Source: Chitinophagaceae bacterium (GTDB lineage Bacteria > Bacteroidota > Bacteroidia > Chitinophagales > Chitinophagaceae). Taken from it: DNA of 39,643 bases. Shown in pieces: positions 27,203 through 35,379 of the stretch. The translations under genes were made by a program, and so were the position numbers. Below the pieces are notes generated by a model, which saw only the letters and a list, made by a program, of their open reading frames with translations, ran no database searches and was not told the origin of the DNA. The DNA is taken from NCBI GenBank assembly GCA_947371755.1, contig CANBQT010000029.1, positions 1 to 39,643 on the forward strand. The letters are read 5' to 3'. How positions within the stretch are numbered: position 1 is the stretch's first letter; the number at the start of each line of letters is the position of its first letter.

Positions 27203-28510
27203 ATGACTAAAGTGTGTGTAATTGGTGCTGGACCATCTGGCATAACAGCTTTGAAAAACTTAATTGATCAAGGGTTAGATACTGTTTGTTATGAATTAAA
27301 TACGCAAGTAGGAGGAAACTGGATCTATAATGAAAAGATGGGACACTCGAGTGTTTTTGAGACGACGCACATTATAAGTTCTAAAACGCTTTCCCAATAC
27401 GAAGACTTTACCTTCGATGATTTTGAAAAAGGGATGCCAGATTACCCATCTCATGATCAATTGAGACGATATTTTCAGGGCTATGCCAATCACTTTAATT
27501 TATATGAGCATATCCAATTTCAAACGTTGGTAAAATCTTGCGAATTAAACGAAGCAAAAAACTGGGTGGTAAAAACGGAGAAGAACGGCATTGAAAAAAC
27601 AGAATACTTTACATATTTAGTTGTTTGTAATGGCCACCACTGGCTACCAAGAATGCCGAAATATCCAGGTGAGTTTACGGGTAAATTAATGCATTCACAT
27701 GAATTCAAGAAGGCAGAACCATTCAGAGATCAACGCATTCTTGTGATTGGTGGTGGAAATTCTGCCTGTGATGTGGCTGTAGAAACAAGTCGTGTGAGCA
27801 AGCAAACGAGTATTAGTTGGAGAAGAGGTTACCGAATTGTTCCAAAATTTTTGTTTGGCAAACCAAGTGATGTAGTGGCATCTAAACTAGCTTTTCTTCC
27901 CACTAAGTTGAAGTTTTTTCTATCAGAATTATCTGTCAAAATTTTCTCTGGATCGAATAAGCAATACGGACTTCAAGAACCAGAACACGCGATCACAGGA
28001 ACGCACCCCACCATTAATGAGGAACTTTTATATAAAGTAAGGCACGGCAAAGTATTTCCAAAAGTAGATATTGATCATTTTGAAGGAAAGTATGTACACT
28101 TTAAGGATGGATCTGTAGAGGAATTTGATACGATTATTGCTTGTACTGGCTATATTTTAGAGCATCCTTTTTTTCGCAAGGACTTTTTGAATTATAGCGA
28201 AGGCGATGTGCCATTATATTTAAAAATGCTACATGAAAAATTTGAAAATCTTTTTTTTGTGGGCATGTTCCAGCCGCTAGGTTGTATTTGGCCAGGAGCT
28301 GAATTACAAAGTAAGATAGCCGCTAGGGCGATTAAGGGGCTTTGGCAAAGGCCAAAAAATATAGCAGCATTATGTCAAAGAGAAGTTACCCATCCTCATT
28401 TGCAACAAATAAAAACGCCTCGGCATACCATTACGGTAGACTTCCATTTATTTATAAAACAATTGAAGAAACACCTTCCATCTAACTACGTGAGCAAATT
28501 CCCAGTGTAA
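27203..28510 (+). CDS. Flavin-containing monooxygenase
   Basis: The 435-aa protein has an FAD-binding VIGAGPSGITAL (residues 6-17), the FMO identity motif FTGKLMHSHEF (near 155), an NADPH-binding ILVIGGGNSACDVAVE (near 180) and the late CTGYI motif. These order and spacing define class B flavin monooxygenases (FMO type, including some Baeyer-Villiger enzymes). It would use NADPH and O2 to oxygenate a nucleophilic heteroatom or a ketone; the substrate is unknown. A -7-like box (27178-27185) stands 17 nt before the ATG, partly behind the tmRNA terminator. The stop shares a base with the next ATG, so the next gene is coupled. Confidence 0.88.
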   Translation: MTKVCVIGAGPSGITALKNLIDQGLDTVCYELNTQVGGNWIYNEKMGHSSVFETTHIISSKTLSQYEDFTFDDFEKGMPDYPSHDQLRRYFQGYANHFNLYEHIQFQTLVKSCELNEAKNWVVKTEKNGIEKTEYFTYLVVCNGHHWLPRMPKYPGEFTGKLMHSHEFKKAEPFRDQRILVIGGGNSACDVAVETSRVSKQTSISWRRGYRIVPKFLFGKPSDVVASKLAFLPTKLKFFLSELSVKIFSGSNKQYGLQEPEHAITGTHPTINEELLYKVRHGKVFPKVDIDHFEGKYVHFKDGSVEEFDTIIACTGYILEHPFFRKDFLNYSEGDVPLYLKMLHEKFENLFFVGMFQPLGCIWPGAELQSKIAARAIKGLWQRPKNIAALCQREVTHPHLQQIKTPRHTITVDFHLFIKQLKKHLPSNYVSKFPV

Positions 28511-29208
28511 TGAAAGAAACAATTGTTTTTGTTCATGGTATGTGTCACGGCGCTTGGTGTTGGGAGCAGCAATTTATTCCTTATTTTAAGAAGCTGGGGT
28601 ATCACTGCATTGCATTCAATCTACCTGGACACGATACCGAAGGAAGTGCAAGGCATATTTCTTACCCGCTTAGCGATTATGTTCAATCGCTTCGCAACGA
28701 AGTAGAAAAGTTAGACGAACCTCCCATTATTATTGGACATTCCATGGGAGGAATGATTGTACAACATTTTCTAAAAACTGGATTATGTAAAAAGGTCGTT
28801 TTAATGTCATCCGTACCGCCCACTGTCGTTTTAGCCGCAAGTCTTCGCGTGATATTTCGTTACCCTGGCGTGATTCCATACTTATTTCGAAGAAATTTAT
28901 TAGGAGCCTTTAAAAAGCACCCTCATTTGATGTTTAATAAAGCAAAAATTACCGCAAGATATGTGCACCGAATGTGCGCTGAATCATTTAGCGCGTATGT
29001 AGGTTTGTTAATTCCAATATCATATACCTCGTCTATACCGATATTAGTAGTAGGAGGTTCAAAAGATGGACTCATCACTGTTCGTGAATTTGCTAGCACA
29101 GCAAGCTACTACAAAGCCAAACTTACAATAATTGAAGGAGGGTCACATGACCTAATGCTAGATGAAGATTTTGAACAATCGGCACAAGCAATAGAACAGT
29201 GGATTTAA
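28510..29208 (+). CDS. Alpha/beta hydrolase coupled to the monooxygenase
   Basis: The 232-aa protein shows an oxyanion/entry block VFVHGMCHGAWCWEQ, nucleophile S78 in IIGHSMGGMIV, acid in GGSKDGLIT and histidine in EGGSHDLMLDEDF. This resembles the plant methylesterase/hydroxynitrile lyase (SABP2-like) subfamily. It should hydrolyse small esters, or a lactone if the monooxygenase is of Baeyer-Villiger type. Its ATG overlaps the monooxygenase stop by one base (TAATG), so they are expressed together. Substrate not visible. Confidence 0.85.
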   Translation: MKETIVFVHGMCHGAWCWEQQFIPYFKKLGYHCIAFNLPGHDTEGSARHISYPLSDYVQSLRNEVEKLDEPPIIIGHSMGGMIVQHFLKTGLCKKVVLMSSVPPTVVLAASLRVIFRYPGVIPYLFRRNLLGAFKKHPHLMFNKAKITARYVHRMCAESFSAYVGLLIPISYTSSIPILVVGGSKDGLITVREFASTASYYKAKLTIIEGGSHDLMLDEDFEQSAQAIEQWI

Positions 29209-29301
29209 TTATTATCTAGTTTACAGTCACTATTGATGCCATTCAATCCCAATACCATTAAAGGAAAAATTAAATACGGGTTTTAAAAAAATATCGGTCG
29301 T

Positions 29302-29323
29302 AAAAGAGTGTCTCTTTTGTTTT
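29302..29323 (+). terminator. Weak terminator-like hairpin after the hydrolase
   Basis: AAAAGAG and CTCTTTT pair around TGT and are followed by GTTTTT. The stem is A/T-rich, so strength is doubtful. It lies 93 bp after the hydrolase stop. Confidence 0.4.
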
Positions 29324-29453
29324 TACGAAAACCATAGTTATTTCATTTTTAATCATTAGAAATTTAGATAATTTATTATATTACTCTTTCATTTTAAAGT
29401 TGGAATATCAAAACCAATGATAGATTTTAATACACGGGTTATTATCCTTGACT

Positions 29454-30506
29454 ATGAAAAAAGTAAATACCATTATACTTCTCTTGATACTTTCTATTAC
29501 AATTTCATTTTGTAAGAAATCAAATTCATCCGCACCAAACACTCCCGTAACACCTATTACACCGGTAGCTCCTACGCCAGAAAAAGATTTCACTAATAGC
29601 ACAGCGGTTGAATATTATGGACCACTTAAGGTTTCGGGTAACAGGATTACAGGGAAAGCAGATGCTGCTGTTCAATTAAGGGGAATGTCTTTTTTTTGGA
29701 GCCAATGGATTGGTAAATACTATAATGCTAGCGTTGTGAAGTGGTTAAAAGACGATTGGTATTGTAATGTAGTTAGAGCTGCCATGGCAGTAGAAGAAGG
29801 GGGGTATTTAACCAACCCTGATGTTGAAAAGCAAAAAGTATTTGATGTGGTAGACGCAGCTATCGCAAATGGCATGTATGTGATCATAGATTGGCACGAC
29901 CATCATGCTTCAGACCATCAAGCTCTTGCAACCAAATTTTTTGCAGAGATTGCGCAGAAATATGGTGACAAGCCCAACATTATATATGAACCATATAATG
30001 AACCATTACAAGTTTCCTGGAAAACAATTATTAAGCCTTATCACCAGGCGGTGATTGATACCATTCGTAAATATGATCCAGACAACCTGATCATTTGTGG
30101 TACGTCAACCTGGTCGCAGGATGTAGATGTAGCAGCATATGATACACTTGTAGGAACTAACATTGCATATACGTTACATTTTTATGCCGGTACACACAAG
30201 CAGTCTTTAAGAGATAAGGCAAAAGTGGCACTTGATAAAGGTATTGCCTTAATGGTAACAGAATATGGCACTACCGATGCAACTGGAGATGGTTTTGTAA
30301 ACCAAACTGAAACGAATCTTTGGTATGATTTTTTAGATGCCAATAAACTTTCCTGGTGCAATTGGTCTATCGCTGATAAGGCTGAATCTTCCGCTGCATT
30401 ATTTTCCGGATCTTCTGCATCCGGGAATTGGATGAATGTACAATTAACTACTTCCGGGTCTTTTGTGCGTCAGGAAATGCGCAATAAAAATCTAAGATTT
30501 AAATAG
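29454..30506 (+). CDS. GH5 family endoglucanase-like secreted protein
   Basis: Start is taken at ATG 29454 (MKKVNTIILLL), preferred over the TTG 6 nt upstream. The 350-aa protein has a signal segment ending ISFC (C20); it may be a lipoprotein, although phenylalanine before the cysteine is unusual. A Pro/Thr-rich linker (about 25-42) leads to a GH5 barrel: QLRGMSFFWSQWIGKYY, VIIDWHDHHA, IYEPYNEP (acid/base Glu) and MVTEYGT (nucleophile Glu). This matches the bacterial cellulase branch of GH5, hydrolysing beta-1,4-glucan or a related polymer outside the cell. It is monocistronic. Its 3' end overlaps the convergent Rrf2 gene by 8 bp. Confidence 0.88.
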   Translation: MKKVNTIILLLILSITISFCKKSNSSAPNTPVTPITPVAPTPEKDFTNSTAVEYYGPLKVSGNRITGKADAAVQLRGMSFFWSQWIGKYYNASVVKWLKDDWYCNVVRAAMAVEEGGYLTNPDVEKQKVFDVVDAAIANGMYVIIDWHDHHASDHQALATKFFAEIAQKYGDKPNIIYEPYNEPLQVSWKTIIKPYHQAVIDTIRKYDPDNLIICGTSTWSQDVDVAAYDTLVGTNIAYTLHFYAGTHKQSLRDKAKVALDKGIALMVTEYGTTDATGDGFVNQTETNLWYDFLDANKLSWCNWSIADKAESSAALFSGSSASGNWMNVQLTTSGSFVRQEMRNKNLRFK

Positions 30507-30939
30507 CATTATTGATGAACAAGGATTCATTATCTGCTTTCTCAGAAAGGTCTTGAATGGTATTTGTTTGAAATAAATGAATCAATTCCTGTTTGATTGG
30601 TTTATACTGAAAATGAAGCGGGCAGGGTTTAGTTTCAGAACATTTCTTTAATCCCAGAATACATTTGTCGAAGAGATCATTTTCATTCACTGCTTCCAAA
30701 ATTTTTTTTAAAGGAAGATGTTTGTCTTTTTCTGTTATATAAAAGCCGCCATTAGGTCCTCGTACTGAATGAATCACACAATTATCTTTAGTTAATAATT
30801 GTAGAATTTTAGCGGTGAAAGAAGGTGGTGAATCAATGGCTTCAGCTATCTCTGTTAAACTTAATTTCTTCTCCACCGAACTCTTCTGTGAAATATAGAT
30901 GGTTGCCCTTAAAGCATACTCAGTGGCTTTTGAAAACAT
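30499..30939 (-). CDS. Rrf2 family transcriptional regulator with a three-cysteine cluster
   Basis: Start is at ATG 30939 (MFSKATEYALRATIYISQ), the standard Rrf2 N-terminus; the longer frame to 31008 overlaps QueD and is rejected. The 146-aa protein contains a winged helix with LSLTEIAEAIDSPPSFTAKIL and SVRGPNGGFYI, and then C93-x6-C100-x5-C106. Three cysteines in this region bind an Fe-S cluster in IscR, NsrR and RsrR-type sensors, so it is likely a redox, nitric oxide or iron sensor. It lies 43 bp after queD on the same strand, so the two are probably co-transcribed. Confidence 0.85.
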   Translation of the reverse strand: MFSKATEYALRATIYISQKSSVEKKLSLTEIAEAIDSPPSFTAKILQLLTKDNCVIHSVRGPNGGFYITEKDKHLPLKKILEAVNENDLFDKCILGLKKCSETKPCPLHFQYKPIKQELIHLFQTNTIQDLSEKADNESLFINNAI

Positions 30940-30982
30940 GGTGTTTGTTGTTTTTATTACAAGAAATTGAAACTTTTCAAAT

Positions 30983-31414
30983 TTAATTGTCTGCAATCCA
31001 TTCCGCAAATGAGTCTTTTGTTTCGTATAATTTTATTTGAAGCAACCTGATATCAGGAGGGAGTTTTGAATTCAATACCCCTTGCATGTACAGAAGAATG
31101 TTTTCTGCACTTGGCTCTACTTCCCAAATGATCAAATTGTCATGAATATTATTGGTGGGATGTTCTTGTAAATATGCTTCCGATAAAATCAAACTATGAT
31201 CAAACTTTTCTACGAGGGCTGTATTTACCAGATTTTTGATTTGTTTAAAGTCAATTATTAATCCAGGCGATGGAATATATTCTTTCTGAATAGTTGTTGT
31301 ACCAAGTGTTACATGTAATTCGTATGAGTGCCCATGAATGTTCTTGCAGGCACCTTGATAACCATGAATGGCATGTGCCATTTCGAAGTGAAAAATCTTT
31401 GTGAGACGTAACAT
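30983..31414 (-). CDS. queD: 6-carboxytetrahydropterin synthase QueD homologue
   Basis: The 143-aa protein has the zinc ligands H14 (FEMAH), H27 and H29 (HGHSY) and the catalytic cysteine C23 in ACKNIHGH. That C-x3-HGH spacing is the QueD type, rather than the folate-type PTPS-III with a glutamate. A conserved late glutamate lies in LYETKDSFAEW. QueD makes CPH4 from dihydroneopterin triphosphate in the path to preQ0 and queuosine, which modifies G34 of certain tRNAs. queC/queE/queF are not visible nearby. It is transcribed away from the U32 operon, from a compact promoter region. Confidence 0.9.
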   Translation of the reverse strand: MLRLTKIFHFEMAHAIHGYQGACKNIHGHSYELHVTLGTTTIQKEYIPSPGLIIDFKQIKNLVNTALVEKFDHSLILSEAYLQEHPTNNIHDNLIIWEVEPSAENILLYMQGVLNSKLPPDIRLLQIKLYETKDSFAEWIADN

Positions 31415-31430
31415 ATCAATTAATTAAGGA

Positions 31431-31461
31431 CAAAAATACCTTTAATTAGTATATTTGCCAA
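31431..31461 (-). promoter_or_regulatory. Promoter of the queD gene overlapping the divergent U32 promoter
   Basis: On the minus strand TTGG (31461-31458), 19 nt, then TATTTTTG (31438-31431). The -7 box is exact, the -33 is one base off. The start codon is 17 nt beyond. Its spacer contains the candidate -7 box of the opposite promoter. Confidence 0.5.
31450..31457 (+). promoter_or_regulatory. Candidate -7 box for the U32 operon
   Basis: TATATTTG matches TAnnTTTG and lies 9 nt before ATG 31467. A transcript would begin only about 3 nt before the start codon, so the mRNA would be nearly leaderless. No clear TTTG -33 is present. Confidence 0.4.
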
Positions 31462-31466
31462 TTATA

Positions 31467-32705
31467 ATGATAGAAAGAGAGATAGAATTATTATCCCCCG
31501 CTGGATCTTTCGAGTCCATGCAAGCAGCCATCAATGCGGGCGCTAACGCCATTTATTTTGGTGTGGAACAACTCAATATGCGAACCAGGTCTTCCAATTC
31601 ATTTCAAATAGCCGATCTAAAAGAAATTAAGCGCATTTGTTCTACCAATCATATCAAATGCTATATCACCCTGAATACTGTGATGTACGAACATGATATG
31701 CAATTGTTGCAGACAATTTTGCAAGAAGTAAAAAAACAAGGAATTGATGCAGTGATAGCAGCTGATTTTGCAGTGATTCAGTATTGCCAGCAACTTCAAA
31801 TTCCATTACATGTTTCTACACAGGCTAATGTGAGCAATATTGAAGCGGTGCAGTTTTTTGCACCCTTTTCTGACGTGGTGGTTTTGGCAAGAGAGCTCAC
31901 TTTAAAACAAGTAGAACATATCAGTAAAGAAATAAAAAGACGCAATATCAGAGGCGTCTCAGGTGAACTGATAAAGATTGAGCTGTTTGTTCATGGTGCC
32001 CTTTGTATGGCTATTTCAGGTAAATGCTATCTCAGCTTGCATACACAAAATGCAGCTGCAAATCGAGGAGCATGTATACAAAATTGTCGCCGATCTTATA
32101 CTGTTAAAGACACTGAAACAAATGAAGAACTGGTAATTGATAATGAATATATCATGTCGCCCAAAGATCTATGTACCGTAGATATTCTGGATCAATTGAT
32201 TCATAGTGGTGTAGATGTTTTGAAAATTGAAGGTCGTTCAAAGGGTGCCGATTATGTACATGAAGTAACTGCCTGTTATCGCGAAGCTATTGATGCAGTT
32301 ATTGCAAATGATTATACGGAAGAAAAGAAAAAAGATTGGCTGGAGCGCTTATCCAAAGTTTATAATCGCGGATTTTGGGAAGGATATTATTTAGGAAGAA
32401 AATTAGGAGAGTGGACATCTTCACCAGGTTCTATAGCAGAAGAAAGGAAAATTTATTTGGGAAAATCAACCAACTATTATCCAAAAATAAAAGTAGGAGA
32501 GTTTTTGATTGAAGCAGGAAATATCAAAGAAGGTGATGAATTGATGGTGATTGGTCCTTCCATTGGTATGTCAAAAGAAGTGATGAATACATTAGTGGTA
32601 AACGGTGAAAAAGCAGAGCTGGCTGCTAAAGGTGATAAAATTACTTTTCCATTCCCTTCTAAGTTAACCGGACAAGACAAACTCTATAAAATTGTGAAGT
32701 CCTAA
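31467..32705 (+). CDS. U32 family protein, TrhP-like (tRNA wobble uridine hydroxylation)
   Basis: Start is set at ATG 31467 (MIEREIELLSPAGSFESM), the usual U32 N-terminus; the TTG at 31455 adds four unlikely residues. The 412-aa protein has a TIM-barrel U32 domain with ELLSPAGSFESMQAAINAGA and AIYFGVEQLNMR. Its Fe-S cysteines are seen in GALCMAISGKCYLS and GACIQNCRRSY (four cysteines, as in UbiU/UbiV and TrhP). A C-terminal beta-barrel (about 330-412) gives the TrhP/YrrO length. TrhP uses prephenate to form ho5U34 in tRNA; U32 proteins were long called peptidases. The next gene shares the TAATG junction. Confidence 0.85.
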   Translation: MIEREIELLSPAGSFESMQAAINAGANAIYFGVEQLNMRTRSSNSFQIADLKEIKRICSTNHIKCYITLNTVMYEHDMQLLQTILQEVKKQGIDAVIAADFAVIQYCQQLQIPLHVSTQANVSNIEAVQFFAPFSDVVVLARELTLKQVEHISKEIKRRNIRGVSGELIKIELFVHGALCMAISGKCYLSLHTQNAAANRGACIQNCRRSYTVKDTETNEELVIDNEYIMSPKDLCTVDILDQLIHSGVDVLKIEGRSKGADYVHEVTACYREAIDAVIANDYTEEKKKDWLERLSKVYNRGFWEGYYLGRKLGEWTSSPGSIAEERKIYLGKSTNYYPKIKVGEFLIEAGNIKEGDELMVIGPSIGMSKEVMNTLVVNGEKAELAAKGDKITFPFPSKLTGQDKLYKIVKS

Positions 32706-32926
32706 TGCCCAAAATTATTCACTACCGCGATAAATGCATTGGATGTGCTGTTTGCTTTGAGATGCAACCAGAAATTTGGCGTATGTCTAAAAAAGATGGC
32801 AAAGCAACATTGTTGAGGGCCACAGAAAAAAAATCAATCTACATACTTCCTTTACATCTTTCAATGGAAACTTTAACAGTTGAAGTTGCAAAAGCATGCC
32901 CGGTTAAAATCATCAAAATTGTATGA
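32705..32926 (+). CDS. Small single-cluster [4Fe-4S] ferredoxin
   Basis: The 73-aa protein has C11-x2-C14-x2-C17 in DKCIGCAVCFEM and C65 in AKACPVKII, the set for one 4Fe-4S cluster. An intervening beta-region with REKKS-like charged residues completes the ferredoxin fold. The only other cysteine pattern is absent, so it carries one cluster. It overlaps the U32 stop by 1 bp and the next gene by 4 bp, strongly suggesting that it supplies electrons to the U32 protein or its neighbour. The redox partner is inferred. Confidence 0.88.
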   Translation: MPKIIHYRDKCIGCAVCFEMQPEIWRMSKKDGKATLLRATEKKSIYILPLHLSMETLTVEVAKACPVKIIKIV

Positions 32927-33351
32927 ACGACTATATCGACAGTTTTATTAAAGAGCACACATGTGCAAATATTTCCTGCCTTGATGCAAATGGCAATCCG
33001 TATAGCTTTAGTTGTTTTTATGCTATAGATATCAAAGAGGCGCTACTTTATTTTAAATCATCTCCGGATTCAAATCATGCTGGATTTTTACTTGCCAATC
33101 CAATAGTTGCTGGAACAATTTTACCCGATAAACTTAACAAATTGCAGGTGAAAGGTATTCAGCTATCTGGAACTGTTTTAAAGTTCGATGATACATTAGC
33201 TCAACATGCATCACTGCATTATTATAAAAGCCATCCCATGGCAATGGCTATGTCGGGCGAAATCTGGACGATTAAAATCAATTGGATCAAGTATACCGAC
33301 AACACATTAGGTTTTGGCAAAAAGATAATTTGGGAAAGACCTGTTAATTAA
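32923..33351 (+). CDS. YhbP-like (UPF0306) pyridoxamine-oxidase-fold protein
   Basis: The 142-aa protein has the split-barrel flavin fold of the PNPOx superfamily: CANISCLDANGNPYSFSCFYAID, ALLYFKSSPDSNHAGFLLANP, VAGTILPDKLNKLQVKGIQLSG and the closing IKINWIKYTDN. The first two strands resemble YhbP/UPF0306 members, which lie next to U32 genes (yhbU/yhbV) in enterics. FMN or heme binding is possible. It overlaps the ferredoxin by 4 bp (ATGA). Reaction unknown; a role with the U32 protein is inferred from context. Confidence 0.75.
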   Translation: MNDYIDSFIKEHTCANISCLDANGNPYSFSCFYAIDIKEALLYFKSSPDSNHAGFLLANPIVAGTILPDKLNKLQVKGIQLSGTVLKFDDTLAQHASLHYYKSHPMAMAMSGEIWTIKINWIKYTDNTLGFGKKIIWERPVN

Positions 33352-33429
33352 CTTGTTAGGTTACTAAACGGGGCGTTTTTTATCTAAATCTGTATGACAA
33401 AAATCATATTTAATCCTTGCTCAAAGATT

Positions 33430-33437
33430 TACATTTG
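33430..33437 (+). promoter_or_regulatory. Candidate -7 box upstream of the 602-aa protein
   Basis: TACATTTG fits TAnnTTTG; TTTA stands about 17 nt upstream. Transcription would begin near 33444, before the hairpin at 33455. Confidence 0.4.
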
Positions 33438-33454
33438 TATCAGAATGCAATAGC

Positions 33455-33488
33455 CAGGTTATTATCGCAGGTAATAGCCTGTTTTTTT
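33455..33488 (+). terminator. Terminator-like hairpin before the 602-aa gene (terminator or attenuator)
   Basis: CAGGTTATTA and TAATAGCCTG pair with one G-T, around TCGCAGG, and are followed by seven T residues. It lies 103 bp after the YhbP-like gene and 41 bp before ATG 33530. If the promoter at 33430 is real, this hairpin is inside the leader and would act as an attenuator; otherwise it ends the U32 operon. Confidence 0.65.
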
Positions 33489-33529
33489 GTAATCAAACAA
33501 ATATTATTTACCCACATAGATTTTATTGA

Positions 33530-35338
33530 ATGTATCAATCACCTTATCACAAATTTCATATTCCAGTAATGGGATTGGCATACACTATTGACAGCCCTAT
33601 CAAAGTGGCTCAATATGGTATTTCTTCAGTTATGTCGATTGTTGAAGATCGTTTGATTGAAATGATGCGTAGTCATTATTATCCTACCATCAATCAACCT
33701 TATATTCCAATCGATACAGATGTAGAAGATTATAGGGCAAAGCGTATTACCGATTATTTAAACCTGGTGAATACGATTGTACAACAGCAAATCGAAAAAA
33801 TAAAACAAGCTGCATTTGAAGCTGGTTCAGAAATCGTGAAGTATTTTGAAATGCTTCCTGATGAAAGTAAACTTAAGCAAATGTATCATCAAATGATGCA
33901 GACTACTGAGTTGAAAGAAAAGGCACAAATGGAACAATACCTACGTGATCATATCAAACCCGGAAGTATTGATGTAAATATCATGACCAAATTGGACAGA
34001 AATATTTACGATAAGTCGGGTGAGCCTGTAGCTGATGGTTCTGATGCTGTTACTGCTTTGAGGGGTTATGTGAATAGCGATTTAAAACATTCTTCTATCG
34101 TTTTCTCAGCTGGATTAAATCCAAGATTATACAATTATCTGGAGCATTGTTCACAGTTTGATGCAAACGAAGATGGAAGCTTTGATAAAAAAGTGATCAT
34201 TAAGGTAAGTGATTATCGTTCTGCTTTGATCCAAGGAAAATACCTGGCTAAGAAGGGAATCTGGTGTAGTGAGTTTAGGGTTGAATCTGGTTTAAATTGT
34301 GGTGGGCATGCATTTGCAACTGATGGATATTTGATGGGACCCATTTTGGAAGAGTTTAAATTGAACCGTCAGGAATTAACAGACACTTTGTTTGAAATTT
34401 ACAATGCTGCACAATTAAAAAAGAACAACAAAGAATTCAAGAATCCTCCTGAAATTAAGTTTACAGTTCAGGGTGGAATTGGTACACATGAAGAAGACGC
34501 CTATTTGCATGATCATTATAAATTCGACAGCACTGGTTGGGGTACTCCTTTTTTACTGGTACCAGAAGCAACAACTGTAGATGAACCGACTTTGAAATTA
34601 TTGGCTGCTGCAAAGGATAAGAATGTAATGTTGAGCCATAATTCACCATTAGGTGTTAGATTTCATTATTTGAAAGGAACTAGTTCGGAGATTGAAAAAT
34701 ATGAAAGAATCAGTATTGGAAACGCGGGTAGCCCATGTACAGAAAAACACTTGAGTTTTAATACTGAGTTTACCAAAGAACCAATTTGTACAGCTTCAAA
34801 GAAATATCAAAAATTAAAATTAGAACAATTAAAGTCGTTGAATTTACCAGTTGCTGAATTAGAAAAGAAAGTAGCTGAATTACAGGATAAAGAGTGCTTA
34901 TGTGTTGGATTAAGTAATTCTGCTGCAATCAATTATTCAAAGACTCTTGTGAAGAAAATGGATGCAGTAACCATCTGCCCTGGACCGAATATTGTTAATT
35001 TCTCAAAGGTTGTTTCATTATCAACCATGATCGATCATATTTACGGCCGTGATAATGTGATGTTGCAAAGCAATCGCCCACATATGTTTATCGCTGAATT
35101 GTATTTGTATATCGATTATTTGAAAGATCAGATTCAAGAAGACATCGATGCTGATCAATTTGAAAAGAAGAGTAAATTCTACAATACATTCTTCCAGAAT
35201 CTACGCAGTGGTATCAATTACTATAGAGAAATGCCAGGATTATCAGAAGACACAAAATCTAGGATGTTGAATGATCTGGATAGCGTAAGTTTAGAATTAG
35301 ACTCATTGAACTATCAGCACGAGATCATGGTGAAATAG
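33530..35338 (+). CDS. Conserved-looking 602-aa protein with FMN TIM-barrel-like features, function unknown
   Basis: The N-terminus (HIPVMGLAYTIDSPIKVAQY) and the later VQGGIGTHEEDAYL...GWGTPFLLVPEAT resemble the first strand and phosphate-binding end of nitronate-monooxygenase/FabK-type FMN barrels. Between them, CSEFRVESGLNCGGHAF is a strongly featured segment. Residues about 80-165 are a long helical insertion. The part after 400 has many cysteines (GSPCTEK, EPICTAS, KECLCVG, TICPGPNI), which could hold an Fe-S cluster. It has no signal peptide or membrane helix. Possible oxidoreductase; substrate unknown. Monocistronic with a strong terminator. Confidence 0.6.
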   Translation: MYQSPYHKFHIPVMGLAYTIDSPIKVAQYGISSVMSIVEDRLIEMMRSHYYPTINQPYIPIDTDVEDYRAKRITDYLNLVNTIVQQQIEKIKQAAFEAGSEIVKYFEMLPDESKLKQMYHQMMQTTELKEKAQMEQYLRDHIKPGSIDVNIMTKLDRNIYDKSGEPVADGSDAVTALRGYVNSDLKHSSIVFSAGLNPRLYNYLEHCSQFDANEDGSFDKKVIIKVSDYRSALIQGKYLAKKGIWCSEFRVESGLNCGGHAFATDGYLMGPILEEFKLNRQELTDTLFEIYNAAQLKKNNKEFKNPPEIKFTVQGGIGTHEEDAYLHDHYKFDSTGWGTPFLLVPEATTVDEPTLKLLAAAKDKNVMLSHNSPLGVRFHYLKGTSSEIEKYERISIGNAGSPCTEKHLSFNTEFTKEPICTASKKYQKLKLEQLKSLNLPVAELEKKVAELQDKECLCVGLSNSAAINYSKTLVKKMDAVTICPGPNIVNFSKVVSLSTMIDHIYGRDNVMLQSNRPHMFIAELYLYIDYLKDQIQEDIDADQFEKKSKFYNTFFQNLRSGINYYREMPGLSEDTKSRMLNDLDSVSLELDSLNYQHEIMVK

Positions 35339-35379
35339 GCCAGACTTTTGTATCTGTCATATGATTTGTATTTAACTTT

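Noticed and set aside
30939..31008. Longer start for the Rrf2 gene
   Set aside because: It overlaps queD and adds residues before the conserved MFSKATEYALRA start.
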